Shown piece after piece: positions 12,557-20,361 of a stretch of 22,485 nt of DNA. The notes under the pieces are model-generated. The model saw only the letters and a program-made list of their open reading frames with translations. It made no database searches and was not told the origin of the DNA. How positions within the stretch are numbered: the first letter of the stretch is position 1; each line of letters opens with the position of its first letter. The stretch covers positions 3,288 to 25,772 of the IMG/VR virus record IMGVR_UViG_3300030380_002405. The stretch is one strand, 5' to 3'. This DNA is from a virus. The position numbers and the translations under genes were made by a program.

Positions 12557-13563
12557 TGGATTTTTTGAAAGACATTGTAAAGGAGATTGGAGATGACTTC
12601 ACTCAACTTGCATCTGACATTGAAGAAACTGAAAGATACGTGGATACAGGTTCGTACATTTTTAACGGACTCGTTTCAGGTTCTATATTTGGTGGCGTAT
12701 CTGGCAACAAGATTACCGCTATTGCTGGTGAAAGTAGTACAGGGAAAACTTTTTTCTCTCTCGCTGTTGTCAAGAATTTCCTTGATAGTAATCCCGATGG
12801 GTATTGTCTCTATTTTGATACTGAGGCTGCCGTTAATAAACCATTACTTCAGTCCCGTGGGATTGATTTAGATAGATTGGTTGTCATCAATGTGGTAACT
12901 ATTGAAGAGTTTCGTACGAAGGCACTGAAGGCAATTGATATATATTTAAAGACTGACACAGCAGATCGCAAACCTTGCATGTTTGTGTTAGACTCTTTAG
13001 GAATGCTCTCCACCGAGAAAGAGATTAGGGACGCACTTGACGACAAACAAGTACGTGATATGACCAAATCTCAATTGGTTAAGGGAGCATTTAGAATGTT
13101 AACTCTTAAACTCGGTCAGGCGAATGTCCCACTCATTGTCACAAATCATACGTACGATGTCATCGGAGCTTATGTTCCAACAAAAGAAATGGGGGGAGGT
13201 AGTGGACTCAAATATGCAGCGAGTACAATCATATATCTCACAAAGAAAAAAGAAAAAGATGGAAAAGAAATCATTGGAAACATTATCAAAGCAAAGACTC
13301 ACAAATCACGTTTAAGTAAGGAGAACAAGACTGTTGAGATACGTTTATTTTATGATGATCGTGGTCTTGACCGTTACTATGGTCTATTGGAACTGGGTGA
13401 GATTGGGGGACTCTGGAAGAATGTCGCAGGAAGATATGAGATTGGAGGCAAAAAGATATACGCAAAACAGATCCTTTCAGATCCAGACACCTACTTTACT
13501 GAAGATGTAATGCAAGCCCTTGATGAAATAGCACAAAAGGAATTTAGTTATGGAGAAGGTTGA
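12556..13563 (+). CDS. uvsX: UvsX RecA-like recombinase
   Basis: UvsX forms filaments on single-stranded DNA and drives strand exchange for recombination-dependent replication. The 335-residue protein has Walker A GESSTGKT (residues 58-65), closer to the bacterial RecA form (GPESSGKT) than to the T4 version. LYFDTEAAVN matches the RecA FIDAEHA block, Walker B is MFVLDSLGML (Asp146), and VPLIVTNHTYDVIG holds the sensor region. MGGGSGLKYAAS matches the RecA GGxALKFYAS DNA-contact segment. It lacks the longer C-terminal part of the T4 protein (391 residues). It overlaps the helicase gene by 14 nt. Confidence 0.96.
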   Translation: MDFLKDIVKEIGDDFTQLASDIEETERYVDTGSYIFNGLVSGSIFGGVSGNKITAIAGESSTGKTFFSLAVVKNFLDSNPDGYCLYFDTEAAVNKPLLQSRGIDLDRLVVINVVTIEEFRTKALKAIDIYLKTDTADRKPCMFVLDSLGMLSTEKEIRDALDDKQVRDMTKSQLVKGAFRMLTLKLGQANVPLIVTNHTYDVIGAYVPTKEMGGGSGLKYAASTIIYLTKKKEKDGKEIIGNIIKAKTHKSRLSKENKTVEIRLFYDDRGLDRYYGLLELGEIGGLWKNVAGRYEIGGKKIYAKQILSDPDTYFTEDVMQALDEIAQKEFSYGEG

Positions 13564-14923
13564 GTTTCTAATTCTTAGAAACCTTTTATATAATGAGGAG
13601 TATGTTCGCAAAGTAGTTCCTTTTCTAAAGGCAGAATACTTTGAGAATTTTAACGAGAAGGTTGTATTTGAAGAGATTCTGAATTTTGTTCAAGAATATA
13701 ATCAACCTGCAACAAGAGAAGTTCTTTGTATCGAGACTGAGAAACGTCAAGATATAAATGATTCTTCTTTTAAGGAGATCTCTGATTTGATTACTTCTCT
13801 AGAAGAATCTCCTTCAGAGTTTAATTGGTTAGTTGATACTACTGAGAAGTGGTGTCGAGATCGTGCTATATATTTGGCATTGATGGAATCAATACAGTTA
13901 GCAGATGGAAAGGATGACACTAAAGGAAGGGATGCTATTCCTACTATTCTCTCTGATGCTTTGGCTGTGTCTTTCGATTCTAATGTAGGACATGATTATC
14001 TAACCGATTATGAGGAAAGATACGAATCGTACCACAGGAAAGAAGATAAGATCCCGTTCGATCTTGAATACTTTGACAAGATTACAAAAGGAGGTATTCC
14101 GAATAAGACTCTCAACATTGCTCTTGCTGGCACAGGGGTTGGAAAGTCTTTATTTATGTGCCATGTGGCAAGCAGTGTCCTCCTCCAAGGCAAGAACGTC
14201 CTCTACATCACTCTCGAAATGGCAGAGGAAAAGATTGCGGAGAGGATCGATGCTAACTTACTTAATGTTCCTATACAAGACATAACTGATCTACCTAAAC
14301 AAATGTTTGATAGTAAGGTGACAAACCTTGCACAGAAGACTCAAGGTACTCTTATTATCAAGGAATATCCAACTGCATCAGCACACAGTGGCCACTTCAA
14401 GGGATTACTTAATGAACTGGCATTGAAAAAATCCTTTAGACCCGATATAATATTCATAGACTATCTTAATATTTGTGCATCATCAAGATACCGAGCAGGA
14501 AGCAATGTTAACTCCTATTCATACATCAAAGCAATCGCAGAAGAACTACGGGGTCTCGCAGTTGAGGCGAACCTTCCGATTGTATCTGCCACTCAAACTA
14601 CTCGTAGCGGCTTTGCTAGTAGCGATGTGGACCTTACTGACACCTCTGAGTCTTTTGGACTCCCTGCTACTGCTGACCTTATGTTTGCCCTTATTTCTAC
14701 AGAAGAGTTGGAGGGTTTGAATCAGATAATGGTGAAGCAGTTGAAGAATAGATACAATGATCCGACAGTTAATAAGAGATTTATTGTTGGTATTGATCGT
14801 GCTAAGATGAGACTGTATGACTGTGAGCAAAATGCACAACAAGATGTCATTGACAATGGGCAAGAAGAAGAGTATAATCCCGAAGAGAAACCTAAAAAAT
14901 CATTTAACGACTTTAAATTCTAA
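13550..14923 (+). CDS. gp41: gp41 replicative DNA helicase (DnaB-like)
   Basis: gp41 is a hexameric 5'-3' helicase that works with primase and polymerase at the fork. In the 457-residue protein the N-terminal helical domain covers about residues 1-145. The RecA-like domain starts with Walker A GTGVGKS (194-200). Next come LYITLEMAEE (catalytic Glu223), Walker B IIFIDYLNI (Asp304), and VSATQTTRSGF with the sensor glutamine. RFIVGIDRAKMRLY contains the arginine-finger-like region. The acidic-then-basic C-terminal tail resembles the T4 gp41 tail region. It starts inside uvsX and overlaps mazG by one base (TAATG). Confidence 0.96.
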   Translation: MEKVEFLILRNLLYNEEYVRKVVPFLKAEYFENFNEKVVFEEILNFVQEYNQPATREVLCIETEKRQDINDSSFKEISDLITSLEESPSEFNWLVDTTEKWCRDRAIYLALMESIQLADGKDDTKGRDAIPTILSDALAVSFDSNVGHDYLTDYEERYESYHRKEDKIPFDLEYFDKITKGGIPNKTLNIALAGTGVGKSLFMCHVASSVLLQGKNVLYITLEMAEEKIAERIDANLLNVPIQDITDLPKQMFDSKVTNLAQKTQGTLIIKEYPTASAHSGHFKGLLNELALKKSFRPDIIFIDYLNICASSRYRAGSNVNSYSYIKAIAEELRGLAVEANLPIVSATQTTRSGFASSDVDLTDTSESFGLPATADLMFALISTEELEGLNQIMVKQLKNRYNDPTVNKRFIVGIDRAKMRLYDCEQNAQQDVIDNGQEEEYNPEEKPKKSFNDFKF

Positions 14924-15330
14924 TGACTGTAGACACTGAAAAGTATCTTGAATTTGTACAGGAAGTTACTAGTGCTCCGAGTACAGATCTAGCTGCATTA
15001 CTTTCTCGTATCACTGAACTTGAACTTGATCATGATGCAAATGTTCCCAAACTGTTAACTGCTGCACTGGGTTTGACTGCAGAAGCAGGTGAGTTTACTG
15101 AAGTAGTAAAGAAGATTATCTTACAGGGTAAACCATATAATGAAGAGAATGTCTTTCATATGAAGAGAGAATTGGGTGATATATGTTGGTATTTGGCACA
15201 GGCTTGTATGGCACTAGATACTACATTCGATGAAATCATTGAGATGAATGTAGACAAACTCAAAGCAAGATATCCTGGTGGAGAGTTTGATGTTCATAAA
15301 TCAGAAAATCGTAAGGAAGGAGACCTATGA
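14923..15330 (+). CDS. mazG: MazG-type nucleotide pyrophosphohydrolase
   Basis: MazG-fold enzymes hydrolyse (d)NTPs to monophosphates and pyrophosphate. Cyanophage MazG was proposed to alter (p)ppGpp, but later biochemical work favoured dGTP and dCTP, which suits recycling of higher-GC host DNA. The 135-residue protein has the family signature ExxE-(22)-ExxD: Glu57-Phe-Thr-Glu60 and Glu83-Leu-Gly-Asp86. It also has the cyanophage-specific surroundings ILQGKPYNEENVFHMKRELGD and YPGGEFDVHKSENRKEGDL. The gene follows gp41 by TAATG overlap, so nucleotide supply and fork proteins share a transcript. Confidence 0.95.
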   Translation: MTVDTEKYLEFVQEVTSAPSTDLAALLSRITELELDHDANVPKLLTAALGLTAEAGEFTEVVKKIILQGKPYNEENVFHMKRELGDICWYLAQACMALDTTFDEIIEMNVDKLKARYPGGEFDVHKSENRKEGDL

Positions 15331-15545
15331 GCGAACAACAAACACTTAAGTTTACCATAAGACAAGATGGTACTGTGCTTGAAGAGGTTACTGGTGTCGT
15401 TGGTAACGAATGTGAAAATATAACTAGAACTATAGAGAATAAACTTGGCAATGTAATTGCTATAACTCATAAACCAGAATACTACAACAATGTCACACTT
15501 CAGCACAATCAAAACGAAACTCAAGAACAAACCACAACTAGTTGA
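15327..15545 (+). CDS. DUF2997 family protein
   Basis: This 72-residue protein begins with a strand-rich block, TLKFTIRQDGTVLEEVTGVVGNECENITRTIENKLG. The block fits DUF2997 (pattern IKF-x-I-x-x-DG-x-V-x-E-x-V-x-G-x-x-G-x2-C). It continues to PEYYN and a polar Gln/Thr/Asn tail. In cyanobacteria DUF2997 genes usually sit beside ycf35 (DUF1257), exactly as here. The function is unknown. It overlaps mazG by ATGA, and its last 56 nt overlap the ycf35 gene, so the polar tail lies beyond the conserved domain. Confidence 0.85.
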   Translation: MSEQQTLKFTIRQDGTVLEEVTGVVGNECENITRTIENKLGNVIAITHKPEYYNNVTLQHNQNETQEQTTTS

Positions 15546-15882
15546 AGCATTAGAGTTACTTCAGTATGATGTTAAGGAGGATCAGCAACTTAAAGTTACT
15601 GGTTCTCATGGTATTGGACATGAAACTGTAGAGGCTGAGGTTGCTATTGGAACTGATATTGGATTTCGTATGCATCCAGTAACGGGTGAGTATGAATTAG
15701 TAGCAGACCTAGAGACATGGAATCAACCCATTCCTGTAGAGAGGTTTATAGATAAGGTTAATCAACAGTATGCACGTATGACAGTTCATAATGTGGTTAA
15801 AGATATGGGATTTCAGGTTGACGAAGAGTGGGAGATGCAGGACAATAGTATTGAACTTACAGTTACAAGGTGGGTTCAATAA
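15490..15882 (+). CDS. ycf35: Ycf35 (DUF1257) family protein
   Basis: Ycf35 is a small protein conserved in cyanobacteria and red-algal plastids; its function is unknown. The 130-residue product opens with MSHFSTIKTKL, the nearly invariant Ycf35 start, which fixes the ATG at 15490 despite its 56-nt overlap with the previous gene. Further matches are a GHETVEAEVAIGTDIGFR block, EYELVADLETW, VERFIDKVNQQYA, and a C-terminal beta region ending in TVTRWVQ. The DUF2997-ycf35 pair looks acquired from a cyanobacterial host. It closes the replication operon. Confidence 0.9.
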   Translation: MSHFSTIKTKLKNKPQLVEALELLQYDVKEDQQLKVTGSHGIGHETVEAEVAIGTDIGFRMHPVTGEYELVADLETWNQPIPVERFIDKVNQQYARMTVHNVVKDMGFQVDEEWEMQDNSIELTVTRWVQ

Positions 15883-15885
15883 ATA
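15878..15885 (+). promoter_or_regulatory. Late-promoter-like element (7 of 8) before the 451-residue gene
   Basis: AATAAATA matches TATAAATA at seven of eight bases. It overlaps the ycf35 stop and ends 18 bp before the next ATG, the same layout as the exact motif at 17255. In so AT-rich a sequence one mismatch is weak evidence on its own; the position is what makes it plausible. Confidence 0.3.
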
Positions 15886-15903
15886 ACTAGAAAGTCTGGT
15901 CAG

Positions 15904-17259
15904 ATGGCAACTGTATCTCCCTCTTATCAACAAAAAGGAGTAGCAAATCCATATTATGTAATGGATCAAAGCACTATTGTTGCCACTAAAAATGCTTTAA
16001 AAACAAAAGGTGTGACTGTTGCAGCAAAAGATATTTTATTTAAGGCTGTTGATAAGGTTAAGGGACAAACAATAGTTGCTAATTCTGGTAAATTTTTATT
16101 TCAATTAGCTTTAAATAAGCAATCGCAGTTGAATTATGGTATTAAGATAACCAAGAAACAAGTCAAAGGACATCTTGGTATGAAGACTAGAAAAGACAGC
16201 ACTGCTTCATCCAATGTAAATGAATTTTTGACAGTATATTATTTGTTGCATAAACAGGGAACACCAAAAGATTTAGAAGATCTATCCTGTAAAGAGAAAA
16301 AAAAATCAACAGGTGTTCTAACTGGAGAAGGAACTCCTGTTACTTACGAGATGTTATGTGAGATGATCGATAGGGATGAAAGTGCAGAAAGGGATATTAA
16401 AATTGGTATGAATAATGCAAAGGCTGTAAAAAAAGATATTAAGGGAGAGAAAATAAAAAATTTATATTGGGTTCCGAGAGGAAAACCACAAGGTATATCT
16501 CCCAAGACTCCCTCTGATGTTATTATAGAATTTAAAGATGGTACATTTCAGGGATATTCTAATAAAATATCAGCAGGAAAGGATGATACTCCTAAATTTA
16601 ATACTAACATTTATGCTTTTTACGGTAAATTAGAGAACACTAAACAACAAACTGCACTCGGTAATATTATAAACACTGCATGGAATGATGCAGCTGCTGA
16701 TGTAAAAGGTGCTACAGCAAAAGGAGTTATCCAATCGTTTGATATCACACAAGAAGCCTTTAGTGAAAGTAAATCAAGAAATGCATTTGCTAATCTCTCA
16801 TCTTCTTTTAAAATAGATAATTTAGATTTTTATGCTGACGGTTTTTATTATCCATTTAGAAATAATTTAATTAAAGGATTCTCGAAGTATTTGGAAAAAC
16901 CTACTAATATGGTGTATTTTTTAAACACCATATACTTTTATACTTATGATGATCCTCGATCTGCCTTCACACCTTGTCCATATAAACTTTTAATAGGTAG
17001 AGAAAGTGGACAGAGCACTATTAAAGACGTATCAGATAATGAAGAATTGAAAGAATTATTAGTCAATAAAGATTCAAAAAGAATTAAAAATATAAAAACA
17101 GTTTATGATGGAAAATCTCAATCATTTAAAATAGGATTTACTTTTGCGAATGGAAATAATAAAAAAGTTGAAATACCTATTACTGTTAGAACTAGGGCAG
17201 CAGGTGGATGGTCAGGTAAATCACTATTCATTACTACATCTGGTGTGAAATTCGTATAA
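15904..17259 (+). CDS. Unrecognised 451-residue protein, possibly PD-(D/E)XK nuclease-like
   Basis: I do not recognise a named family. The protein is rich in Lys and Asn, has no membrane segment, and looks like a soluble alpha/beta fold. A possible nuclease core runs from Glu107 in SNVNEFLTVYYLL, through Asp205 in KTPSDVIIEFKDG, to the strand GYSNK (Lys221) followed by GKDDTPKFNTN. The order E...D...xxK after a strand, then a conserved Asn, resembles PD-(D/E)XK proteins in which the middle acidic residue is replaced. A second region (about 295-350) is aromatic (FYADGFYYPF, YFLNTIYFYTY). Base use is even more A-rich than in the replication genes. The gene lies at the boundary between the replication operon and the late-type block. 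The nuclease idea is speculative. Confidence 0.6.
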   Translation: MATVSPSYQQKGVANPYYVMDQSTIVATKNALKTKGVTVAAKDILFKAVDKVKGQTIVANSGKFLFQLALNKQSQLNYGIKITKKQVKGHLGMKTRKDSTASSNVNEFLTVYYLLHKQGTPKDLEDLSCKEKKKSTGVLTGEGTPVTYEMLCEMIDRDESAERDIKIGMNNAKAVKKDIKGEKIKNLYWVPRGKPQGISPKTPSDVIIEFKDGTFQGYSNKISAGKDDTPKFNTNIYAFYGKLENTKQQTALGNIINTAWNDAAADVKGATAKGVIQSFDITQEAFSESKSRNAFANLSSSFKIDNLDFYADGFYYPFRNNLIKGFSKYLEKPTNMVYFLNTIYFYTYDDPRSAFTPCPYKLLIGRESGQSTIKDVSDNEELKELLVNKDSKRIKNIKTVYDGKSQSFKIGFTFANGNNKKVEIPITVRTRAAGGWSGKSLFITTSGVKFV

Positions 17260-17262
17260 ATA
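17255..17262 (+). promoter_or_regulatory. T4-type late promoter motif
   Basis: Exact TATAAATA overlaps the stop of the previous gene and ends 19 bp before the ATG at 17282. In T4 this -10 element is read by host core polymerase with gp55, gp33 and the gp45 clamp. Initiation about 6 bp downstream would give a leader of roughly 13 nt. Confidence 0.55.
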
Positions 17263-17281
17263 TAGTATACAAGTAAGTTAT

Positions 17282-18535
17282 ATGAAGAGTTTTTTCCAAT
17301 TTCTAACTGAAGTCGAGTCAAAAGCATCTGCACAAGCACGTAAATTAGGACTCAAGAGTGACGGCCATGGTGGTTGGATAGATCGTCGTGGAGATTTTGT
17401 TGCGAAGACGGAAGGAGATAGATTAAAATTCTTTAGTAAGGGACAAAAAGCAGCAGAGGATCCTGCTCAAGCTCGTAGACGTACACCAGAACTTCCAGTC
17501 AACGCAAAGAAACAAGCACAAGGTCCAGTTCAACAAATGTTGAAACGCAGGAAGGATGATGACCTTGCAGGAGCACCTTTACAGAAAAAACCAGAGGAAG
17601 AACGTAAAGAAGGTGAAGGACAGACCCTCACAACAGCATTTGGAAGGTTCAATCCACCCACTGTAGGTCATGAAAAGTTATTAAGTGCTGCAAGAAAGGC
17701 AGCCGCAGGTGGGCCACTCAAGATTTATCCATCAAGAACACAGGATCCTAAGAAAAATCCTCTTGATCCTGACATGAAGATCTCTTATATGAAGAAGATG
17801 TTTCCTGATTATGATGAAGAGATTGTTAATGATTCAGAGATGAGATCTATCTTTGATGTTCTTAAAACAGCAGATGAAGATGGATTTGATAGTGTAAATA
17901 TCATCGTTGGAGCAGACAGACAATCAGAATTTGAGAATCTTGCTAACAAATATAACGGAGAACTCTATGATTTTGATCAAATTAGGGTTATTTCTGCTGG
18001 TGTAAGAGATTCTGATGCAGAAGGAGTGGAAGGAATGTCTGCATCGAAGCTTAGAAAGGCAGTTCAAGACGATGATTTTGATACATTTAGACGTGGAATA
18101 CCCAAATCATTGAAAGATGCGGATACTCAGGCAGTTTTTGATGCTGTTCGCACTGGAATGGGAGGTAAGAAGAAAAAAGTAACTGAGTCATATAAATTAT
18201 GGGAGATCGCACCAAAATATGATAACAAAGGACTCAGAGAGAACTATGTACAGGGATTAATTTATAAGATTGGTGATATTGTAGAGAGTTTAAACACAGG
18301 ATTGATAGGTGAAATCATTCGGAGAGGCACAAATCACCTCATATGTGTGACAAAAGAGAACTATATGTTCAAATCATGGGTAAAAGATGTGATGGAAACA
18401 GTAAAACCTGGTGAAAATAATGCAAATCAACGATTAGTAGGCACAGATGCGTATCTTAAGTACGTTCAGTCAATGACTCCTGGTTCATCTTACGGAAGAC
18501 AGTTTATAAATAAATATAAGAAAAAGAAGAGTTAG
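17282..18535 (+). CDS. Nucleotidyltransferase-domain protein with capsid-targeting-like N-terminus
   Basis: This 417-residue modular protein starts MKSFFQFLTE, close to the T4 capsid-targeting peptide MKTYQEFIAE. Next is a conserved-looking segment with SDGHGGWIDRRGDFVAKTEG, then a basic linker. Residues about 115-295 form a cytidylyltransferase-like domain. TTAFGRFNPPTVGHEKLL gives the H/T-x-G-H motif (127-130), INIIVGADR-type sequence lies at 206-213, and GMSASKLRKAV is the ISS-T-x-x-R-like motif (253-259). The C-terminal part (ESLNTGLIGEIIRRGTNHLICVT...MFKSWVKD) looks like a small SH3/KOW-type barrel found in cyanophage proteins. Cyanophage relatives are annotated cytidylyltransferase. The substrate is unknown. 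LTE after residue 7 and LWE at 306-308 fit prohead-protease sites. A late motif lies just upstream. Confidence 0.78.
   Translation: MKSFFQFLTEVESKASAQARKLGLKSDGHGGWIDRRGDFVAKTEGDRLKFFSKGQKAAEDPAQARRRTPELPVNAKKQAQGPVQQMLKRRKDDDLAGAPLQKKPEEERKEGEGQTLTTAFGRFNPPTVGHEKLLSAARKAAAGGPLKIYPSRTQDPKKNPLDPDMKISYMKKMFPDYDEEIVNDSEMRSIFDVLKTADEDGFDSVNIIVGADRQSEFENLANKYNGELYDFDQIRVISAGVRDSDAEGVEGMSASKLRKAVQDDDFDTFRRGIPKSLKDADTQAVFDAVRTGMGGKKKKVTESYKLWEIAPKYDNKGLRENYVQGLIYKIGDIVESLNTGLIGEIIRRGTNHLICVTKENYMFKSWVKDVMETVKPGENNANQRLVGTDAYLKYVQSMTPGSSYGRQFINKYKKKKS
18505..18512 (+). promoter_or_regulatory. T4-type late promoter motif inside the preceding gene's end
   Basis: Exact TATAAATA lies near the 3' end of the nucleotidyltransferase gene, 30 bp before the ATG at 18543. 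It would initiate near 18518 and express the repeat/EF-hand protein separately. It codes for Tyr-Lys-type residues in the gene, so coincidence is possible. Confidence 0.4.
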
Positions 18536-18542
18536 GCTAGTC

Positions 18543-20135
18543 ATGTCTGAATTAAATCCATTGAATGATCTTTCCAGAATATACTTGGATAAGGTTGCCT
18601 TAATTAATCGTCAAGAAGAACAGAACGATGTGGAGAGATGGCAAGGTGTTCTTGATGATCAAATGGAAAAATCATCCAAGAAACTAGCAACTTTGGGTGC
18701 TCCTATGGAAGAGCAAAAGTTGGATCCTGTTGGAAAGGAGGATTCTGATGTTAATAATGACGGAAAAGTAGATAGTTCTGACTCCTATCTTAAAAAACGT
18801 CGTGCTGCCATAGGTAAAGCAATGGGCAAAGGTGATAGCATGAAAAAAGAAGAAACAGAAGTTGAGGAGGGTCATATGATGTCAATGAAAGGATATCAAA
18901 AAGGTGGCATGGTAAAAGGATATCAAAAAGGTGGTATGGTAAAGGGATATCAGAAAGGGGGAATGGTGAAAGGATATCAGAAAGGTGGTATGGTAAAGGG
19001 ATATCAGAAAGGTGGTATGGTAAAGAAAGAAGGGTATCAAAGAAATCCAGAGGCAGATACACGAAGTGAGAGGCAAAAGAGGATGGATGATCCTGATACG
19101 GGAATAAATTCTGCTAAGTTTAGAGCTTTCATGGCAGCACAGCAAGGGGGATCAAAGAAAGTAAAAAAAGAAGGACTTTCTAACTGGAGAGAGGATCTTA
19201 GTAATCTAATTGAAGTTGCTCCAATGACTGATGTGGAGATGGAGAAGGAAGTAAAAGAGAAGAAGGTTAATAATAAGGTTACTATCAATCCTAAGATGAG
19301 TGAAGCTGTTGCTCAGATTGGTGGAGAGTTGATCGCTGAGAAAGAAGTTGATGTTCCTGATACTCGTAGAACTGTAGATGCTATCAGAGCATATGACAGA
19401 TCAAAAGATGCAAGTAGAGATGCAACTTATGATACGATGCACGGCAAGAAGAAGAAGGGAGACATTGAGAAGAAGTATGCTAAGAAAGAACGTGGTGAAA
19501 TAGATAAGGATGATCCAAATTGGATGAACAAGAAGTATCATACTGGTATGCATGGTGAGGAATATATGGCAAAACCTAAAAAGAAAAAGAAAGGTCATGA
19601 TTGTGCATCAAAGGTAAAGCATGAAGAGTATGGTATAGGAAATTGTATTCCAAAAATGCATACTCTTGATGAAAACAATATGGTCACCCATTATGATGTT
19701 GAATTTGAAGATTACATTGTTGAAAATTGTCCTGTAGAGGAGTTATTAATTCTTCAAAGTTCAAATCATCATCATTCTGAAATGAAAGAAGGTGTATTAA
19801 GTAAAGAAGTTAAGGCTCTTTCAAAGGCAAATAAAACTATGAAAGATACACCTGTTGTAAAGGCAGATAAGATTGATACACCAAACTATAAAGGTCAGAA
19901 GTTTGGGGTAAAGGAACAAGAAGATTTCATACAAAAGGCAGTTAAGAGACCAGGTGCATTTACTCGTAAGGCAAAGGCAGCAGGTATGGGTGTTCAACAA
20001 TTTGCAAAAAATGTTGACGATAATCCTGATAAGTACAGCACAAGGACTAAGAGACAAGCAAATCTTGCACAAACATTTGCTAAGATGAAGAAGGAAGATG
20101 TTGAAGAACTCTTTTATACACTAATAGCAGAATGA
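18543..20135 (+). CDS. Lysine-rich multi-module protein with EF-hand and GYQKGGMVK repeats
   Basis: This 530-residue protein is very basic in parts and mostly low-complexity, built from short modules. The N-terminus MSELNPLNDLSRIYLDKV recalls other marine T4-like phage proteins. DVNNDGKVDSSD (69-80) is a dockerin/EF-hand type calcium loop with ligands Asp69, Asn71, Asp73, Asp77 and Asp80. Residues 117-161 are five exact copies of GYQKGGMVK. Residues 353-400 (CASKVKHEEYGIGNCIPKM...) look like a small barrel module. KRPGAFTRKAKAAGMGVQQFA (468-488) is a phage motif also seen elsewhere. NLIEVAP (221-227), GELIAE (261-266) and the terminal LIAE fit L/I-x-E protease sites. It is probably a head or core protein, but no single function can be assigned. 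Confidence 0.75.
   Translation: MSELNPLNDLSRIYLDKVALINRQEEQNDVERWQGVLDDQMEKSSKKLATLGAPMEEQKLDPVGKEDSDVNNDGKVDSSDSYLKKRRAAIGKAMGKGDSMKKEETEVEEGHMMSMKGYQKGGMVKGYQKGGMVKGYQKGGMVKGYQKGGMVKGYQKGGMVKKEGYQRNPEADTRSERQKRMDDPDTGINSAKFRAFMAAQQGGSKKVKKEGLSNWREDLSNLIEVAPMTDVEMEKEVKEKKVNNKVTINPKMSEAVAQIGGELIAEKEVDVPDTRRTVDAIRAYDRSKDASRDATYDTMHGKKKKGDIEKKYAKKERGEIDKDDPNWMNKKYHTGMHGEEYMAKPKKKKKGHDCASKVKHEEYGIGNCIPKMHTLDENNMVTHYDVEFEDYIVENCPVEELLILQSSNHHHSEMKEGVLSKEVKALSKANKTMKDTPVVKADKIDTPNYKGQKFGVKEQEDFIQKAVKRPGAFTRKAKAAGMGVQQFAKNVDDNPDKYSTRTKRQANLAQTFAKMKKEDVEELFYTLIAE
18891..19025 (+). repeat. Five tandem 27-bp repeats in the coding sequence
   Basis: Units start at 18891, 18918, 18945, 18972 and 18999, each encoding GYQKGGMVK. 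Units 4 and 5 are identical in DNA. All differences among units are at third codon positions and synonymous, so the peptide repeat is conserved while the DNA has drifted. A degenerate GYQ follows at residues 164-166. Confidence 0.97.
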
Positions 20136-20356
20136 AAACTTACAAACAGTTTACAGAACAAAGTGCTTTTGATTTTGTAAAATCCCAGATTGAAAAAGAG
20201 GTAGGAAAAGGGGGTTATATAAGTAAAGATAACCCCAGAAAACCACAAAGTGCTGCTGAGAAAGCAAAGGTTCGTGCTCAACAGGCAAAAGTCGATAAAG
20301 AAAACGCAGCAGAAAGAGCAAAAGACCCATCACAAGGTCGTTACCCAAGAGGTTAG
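20132..20356 (+). CDS. Small basic protein with capsid-targeting-like N-terminus, 74 aa
   Basis: The start MKTYKQFTEQ resembles the T4 internal-protein targeting peptide MKTYQEFIAE and the neighbour's MKSFFQFLTE. One residue is missing around the expected cleavage point, leaving FTE in place of an L/I-x-E. The rest is a charged helical stretch (EKAKVRAQQAKVDKENAAERAKD) ending in GRYPRG. This is consistent with a small internal head protein or core/scaffold component. The start overlaps the previous stop (ATGA). The assignment rests on the N-terminal motif and context. Confidence 0.68.
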   Translation: MKTYKQFTEQSAFDFVKSQIEKEVGKGGYISKDNPRKPQSAAEKAKVRAQQAKVDKENAAERAKDPSQGRYPRG

Positions 20357-20361
20357 TAATC

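Noticed and set aside
10203-15969. Many open frames on the reverse strand and in alternate frames across gp43, uvsX, gp41 and ycf35
   Set aside because: They overlap genes with clear catalytic motifs, lack ribosome sites and show no recognisable protein features; they are shadows.
16224-16252. TTGACA with a weak -10-like TAAACA 17 bp downstream
   Set aside because: The -10 matches only about half of the consensus and the site is deep inside a gene with no gene start nearby.
16907-16933. 9-bp perfect inverted repeat with a 9-base T-rich loop inside the 451-residue gene
   Set aside because: It lies in the middle of a coding sequence, has no T run after the stem, and both arms encode ordinary residues. 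It is probably chance in AT-rich DNA, though an RNA-level role cannot be excluded.
18684-19288. Reverse-strand frames over the repeat region
   Set aside because: They arise from the 27-bp repeats read backwards, giving repetitive leucine/proline/serine peptides without a start context.
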